Assembly (NCBI GenBank): GCA_044433415.1
Contig: JAWXTP010000142.1
Coordinates: 1-6,898, forward strand
Direction of reading: 5' to 3'
Length of the DNA: 6,898 nucleotides
DNA from: JAWXTP01 sp044433415
GTDB taxonomy: Bacteria; Bacteroidota; Bacteroidia; Bacteroidales; Rikenellaceae
This document shows, in pieces, positions 4,804 through 6,898 of this stretch. Numbering within the stretch: the first letter of the stretch is position 1; each line of letters begins with the position of its first letter. The position numbers and the translations under genes are program-made. The notes beneath the pieces were generated by a model. The model was not told the origin of the DNA. It saw nothing but the letters and a program-made list of their open reading frames with translations, and made no database searches.

Positions 4804-6898
4804 TTATGCATACGAGTGCATGCCACCAAGTATGTAATTTACACCGAAATAAGTCATTAATACTGATAAAAAGGCTACTATCATGTATATATGAAAAGCT
4901 TTCTCATTGCGTAACATAGATATAGATTTACCGTGTAGGGGTAAGGCGTAGAGCATCATAGTTATCAAAGCCCATACTTCTTTAGGGTCCCATGCCCAAT
5001 AACGCCCCCAACTTACATTAGCCCATATAGCTCCTATAAATATACCTAGAGTTAAAAAAACTATACCTAATATTAAGAATATACGACTATAAATAGTTAT
5101 CCTTTGCATTAGGTCTTTATTTTTTCTTCCAATAGTTATAGCAATAATACCATTTATAAATGTGAAAGTAAATAGTGTGTAGGATAACATTATAAAGCAT
5201 ACGTGAGTTGTAAGGAAAGGAGAGTTAAGAACAGGCATGAGAGGTGTAATTTGTGGATTCATACCTCCTAGTGTTGCAACCAACATAGTGAAACCTACAA
5301 AAACAACACCCATAGCTGTAAATAATGGAGAATGACGACTTATATATAGAGTCACTGCTGCCACACACCAACCTAGAAACATCATGGTGTCAAATCCATT
5401 TACAAGGGGCATACGGTCTGTAATATACCATTTTAATCCTATGTAAAGTGCTAGTAGTCCTACAGCATGTATCATACTACATTTTAGTACCCTAACTGTA
5501 ATTTTCTCGACACGTCTATTATTTGCCATTAATATAAGTGTTAGAATTGCTAATATACCTATCACAAGATTTGAACGATATAATATATTAGTAATTGACA
5601 AAGAATAATATAATCGCTCTGCTTTTACCTTTTGAGAAGGCATTAACGATTCTTCACCATACTTTTGTTGATAACTAACAATTTTTGAAGCTAATAAATC
5701 AAAATCTTCTTTATTACCTGACACTACAGCTGATAGCAATATATTTATGCTATTTTTAATAAAAATCACTTGGCCTTCAGTCATATCACTAGGTAATTCA
5801 TCTGATGGAGAATACCATGATATCGTACCTGCACTATCCTTATAAGGAAATATTTTTATCATAGCTCCGCTACGTAACATTGCTACTAGTTGCACTTTTT
5901 CATTTAGCTGCTTTAGCTTCTTTAAAAGTGCAGCTTGTGTTTTTGGCTCCGTGTTACGCATATAGTGATTAAGCTTATATACTCCTTTTTCTGTGAAGAA
6001 GTCTTTATAACTTGACCTCTCCCTTAGTTGTAAAAACTCTTGTTTTTCACTTAACGGGACATTAAATATCTGCTCATTTTCCCATGATTTAGGGAAGAAT
6101 AGCCAACCCCAGAAAAATTGGTCAGAAGACAAATCTTTATATTTTGTGCTACCTGTTAGTTTAAGTGTGAAATCATGAGAAAGTGATGTAAGTGGCATCA
6201 CACGTTCATTATATACAACTTGTATATCTTTCAACTTTTCTATTTGCTCTACAGAAAGAGTCCGCGGAGTTACTTCATTATTTGAAGCATAAGCACTATT
6301 TGCAGCAATAAGAAATATTATCATCATAGCGCCTTTACGCAATAGAGGAGAACGCAACAACTTTCTGAATGTTCCTTGTGGAGACACTAAAATTAATAGT
6401 AATGAAAGAGCAAGTAAAAAGTACCCTGTATAAGTTAGAGGGATACCATAAACATCACGATTAACAGAAAGGACACTTCCCCATTTGTCATATTCACTCT
6501 GATAGAATCTGTAACCCATGAATTTAGCTATCTTATTCATGGAGATGGTTGATTTTAGTGTTATAGTTTCGTCGTTTTGAAAACTTACGCAGCTTATATA
6601 GTCAGCTTCTGCTTTTGTTCCGCTGTAATATTCAATTTTAAAATCTTCAAGAGTTATAGAAAAGGGTAGTGTTACATTTATATTATCCTCGCTCGTATAA
6701 CTTGTTTGTGTTTCCCCTAAGGGCAAATAAATAGCTCCATGCTCAGCAGTAAGAGCCGTAGTAATAGCACCTAACAATATTATAATAAAAGAAATATGAA
6801 GCATAAAAGAGCTAAACTTTTTGTGTAATTTTACACTAGTCATATATATTACTGAAAATAGAGTCATAGCTCCCCATAATATATAAAACCACCATGTC
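4804..6898 (-). CDS. ccsBA: Fused ResB-CcsA cytochrome c biogenesis protein (System II heme export/ligation), 5' end outside window
   Basis: The frame stays open to the right edge: ten coding triplets (TWWFYILWGA) precede the ATG at 6865-6867, so that ATG is probably internal and the start is off the window. Numbering from it, 687 residues are seen. Residues 1-195 are ResB-like: membrane helices near the N-terminus, 22-40 and 143-163, then a hydrophobic segment 179-195. A periplasmic domain spans about 196-428. CcsA follows, with helices from 429 to the end and the heme-handling WWD motif at 620-632 (WGRYWAWDPKEVW). Four key histidines are visible: H24 (ResB helix), H555 (LNSPFLTTH), H645 and H684 (GMHSY). 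Positive-inside topology puts H555, WWD and H684 in the periplasm and H24/H645 near the cytoplasmic face, as known for CcsBA. It exports heme and joins it to CxxCH motifs of c-type cytochromes. NrfAH is a likely client in this group, but none is in view. About one helix seems to be missing upstream. Confidence 0.92.
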   Translation of the reverse strand, partial: TWWFYILWGAMTLFSVIYMTSVKLHKKFSSFMLHISFIIILLGAITTALTAEHGAIYLPLGETQTSYTSEDNINVTLPFSITLEDFKIEYYSGTKAEADYISCVSFQNDETITLKSTISMNKIAKFMGYRFYQSEYDKWGSVLSVNRDVYGIPLTYTGYFLLALSLLLILVSPQGTFRKLLRSPLLRKGAMMIIFLIAANSAYASNNEVTPRTLSVEQIEKLKDIQVVYNERVMPLTSLSHDFTLKLTGSTKYKDLSSDQFFWGWLFFPKSWENEQIFNVPLSEKQEFLQLRERSSYKDFFTEKGVYKLNHYMRNTEPKTQAALLKKLKQLNEKVQLVAMLRSGAMIKIFPYKDSAGTISWYSPSDELPSDMTEGQVIFIKNSINILLSAVVSGNKEDFDLLASKIVSYQQKYGEESLMPSQKVKAERLYYSLSITNILYRSNLVIGILAILTLILMANNRRVEKITVRVLKCSMIHAVGLLALYIGLKWYITDRMPLVNGFDTMMFLGWCVAAVTLYISRHSPLFTAMGVVFVGFTMLVATLGGMNPQITPLMPVLNSPFLTTHVCFIMLSYTLFTFTFINGIIAITIGRKNKDLMQRITIYSRIFLILGIVFLTLGIFIGAIWANVSWGRYWAWDPKEVWALITMMLYALPLHGKSISMLRNEKAFHIYMIVAFLSVLMTYFGVNYILGGMHSYA

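Overview
The window looks like chromosomal DNA from a member of the Bacteroidales (phylum Bacteroidota). The reasons are low G+C, weak or absent Shine-Dalgarno sequences before the genes, two copies of the Bacteroidota -7 promoter element TAnnTTTG (both TACATTTG), and the gene families present: an arylsulfatase-type sulfatase, an M13 lipoprotein peptidase, a RIC/hemerythrin protein paired with a LuxR-type regulator, and a fused ResB-CcsA cytochrome c maturation protein. I cannot assign a genus from the sequence alone.

Layout, left to right. Bases 1-1022 (+) hold the 3' part of a sulfatase gene; its start, including the formylglycine motif, lies left of the window. A strong hairpin at 1042-1091 with an A-run on one side and a T-run on the other ends both this gene and the convergent one. 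All other genes are on the minus strand. In transcription order from the right edge they are: a ResB-CcsA fusion (4804 to beyond 6898, 5' end cut off), a 170-base gap with a good promoter, a RIC/hemerythrin-like di-iron protein (3887-4591), a LuxR-type regulator one base behind it (3262-3885), a 123-base gap with a probable promoter and leader hairpin, and an M13 zinc metallopeptidase lipoprotein (1114-3138). No gene-free stretch exceeds 300 bases, and I see no RNA gene, mobile element or CRISPR array.

How the genes may fit together. The ResB-CcsA protein carries heme across the inner membrane and attaches it to periplasmic c-type cytochromes. In anaerobic Bacteroidota this often serves the nitrite reductase NrfAH, so nitrite and nitric oxide chemistry is a plausible setting. 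The adjacent di-iron protein belongs to the family that answers nitric oxide and oxidative damage to iron centres. It is translationally coupled to a regulator whose receiver domain has lost its phosphorylation residues. The pair therefore looks like a small sensor-regulator unit that does not use phosphotransfer, and it is the most interesting part of the window. The peptidase and sulfatase look like ordinary envelope and glycan/peptide-degradation genes.
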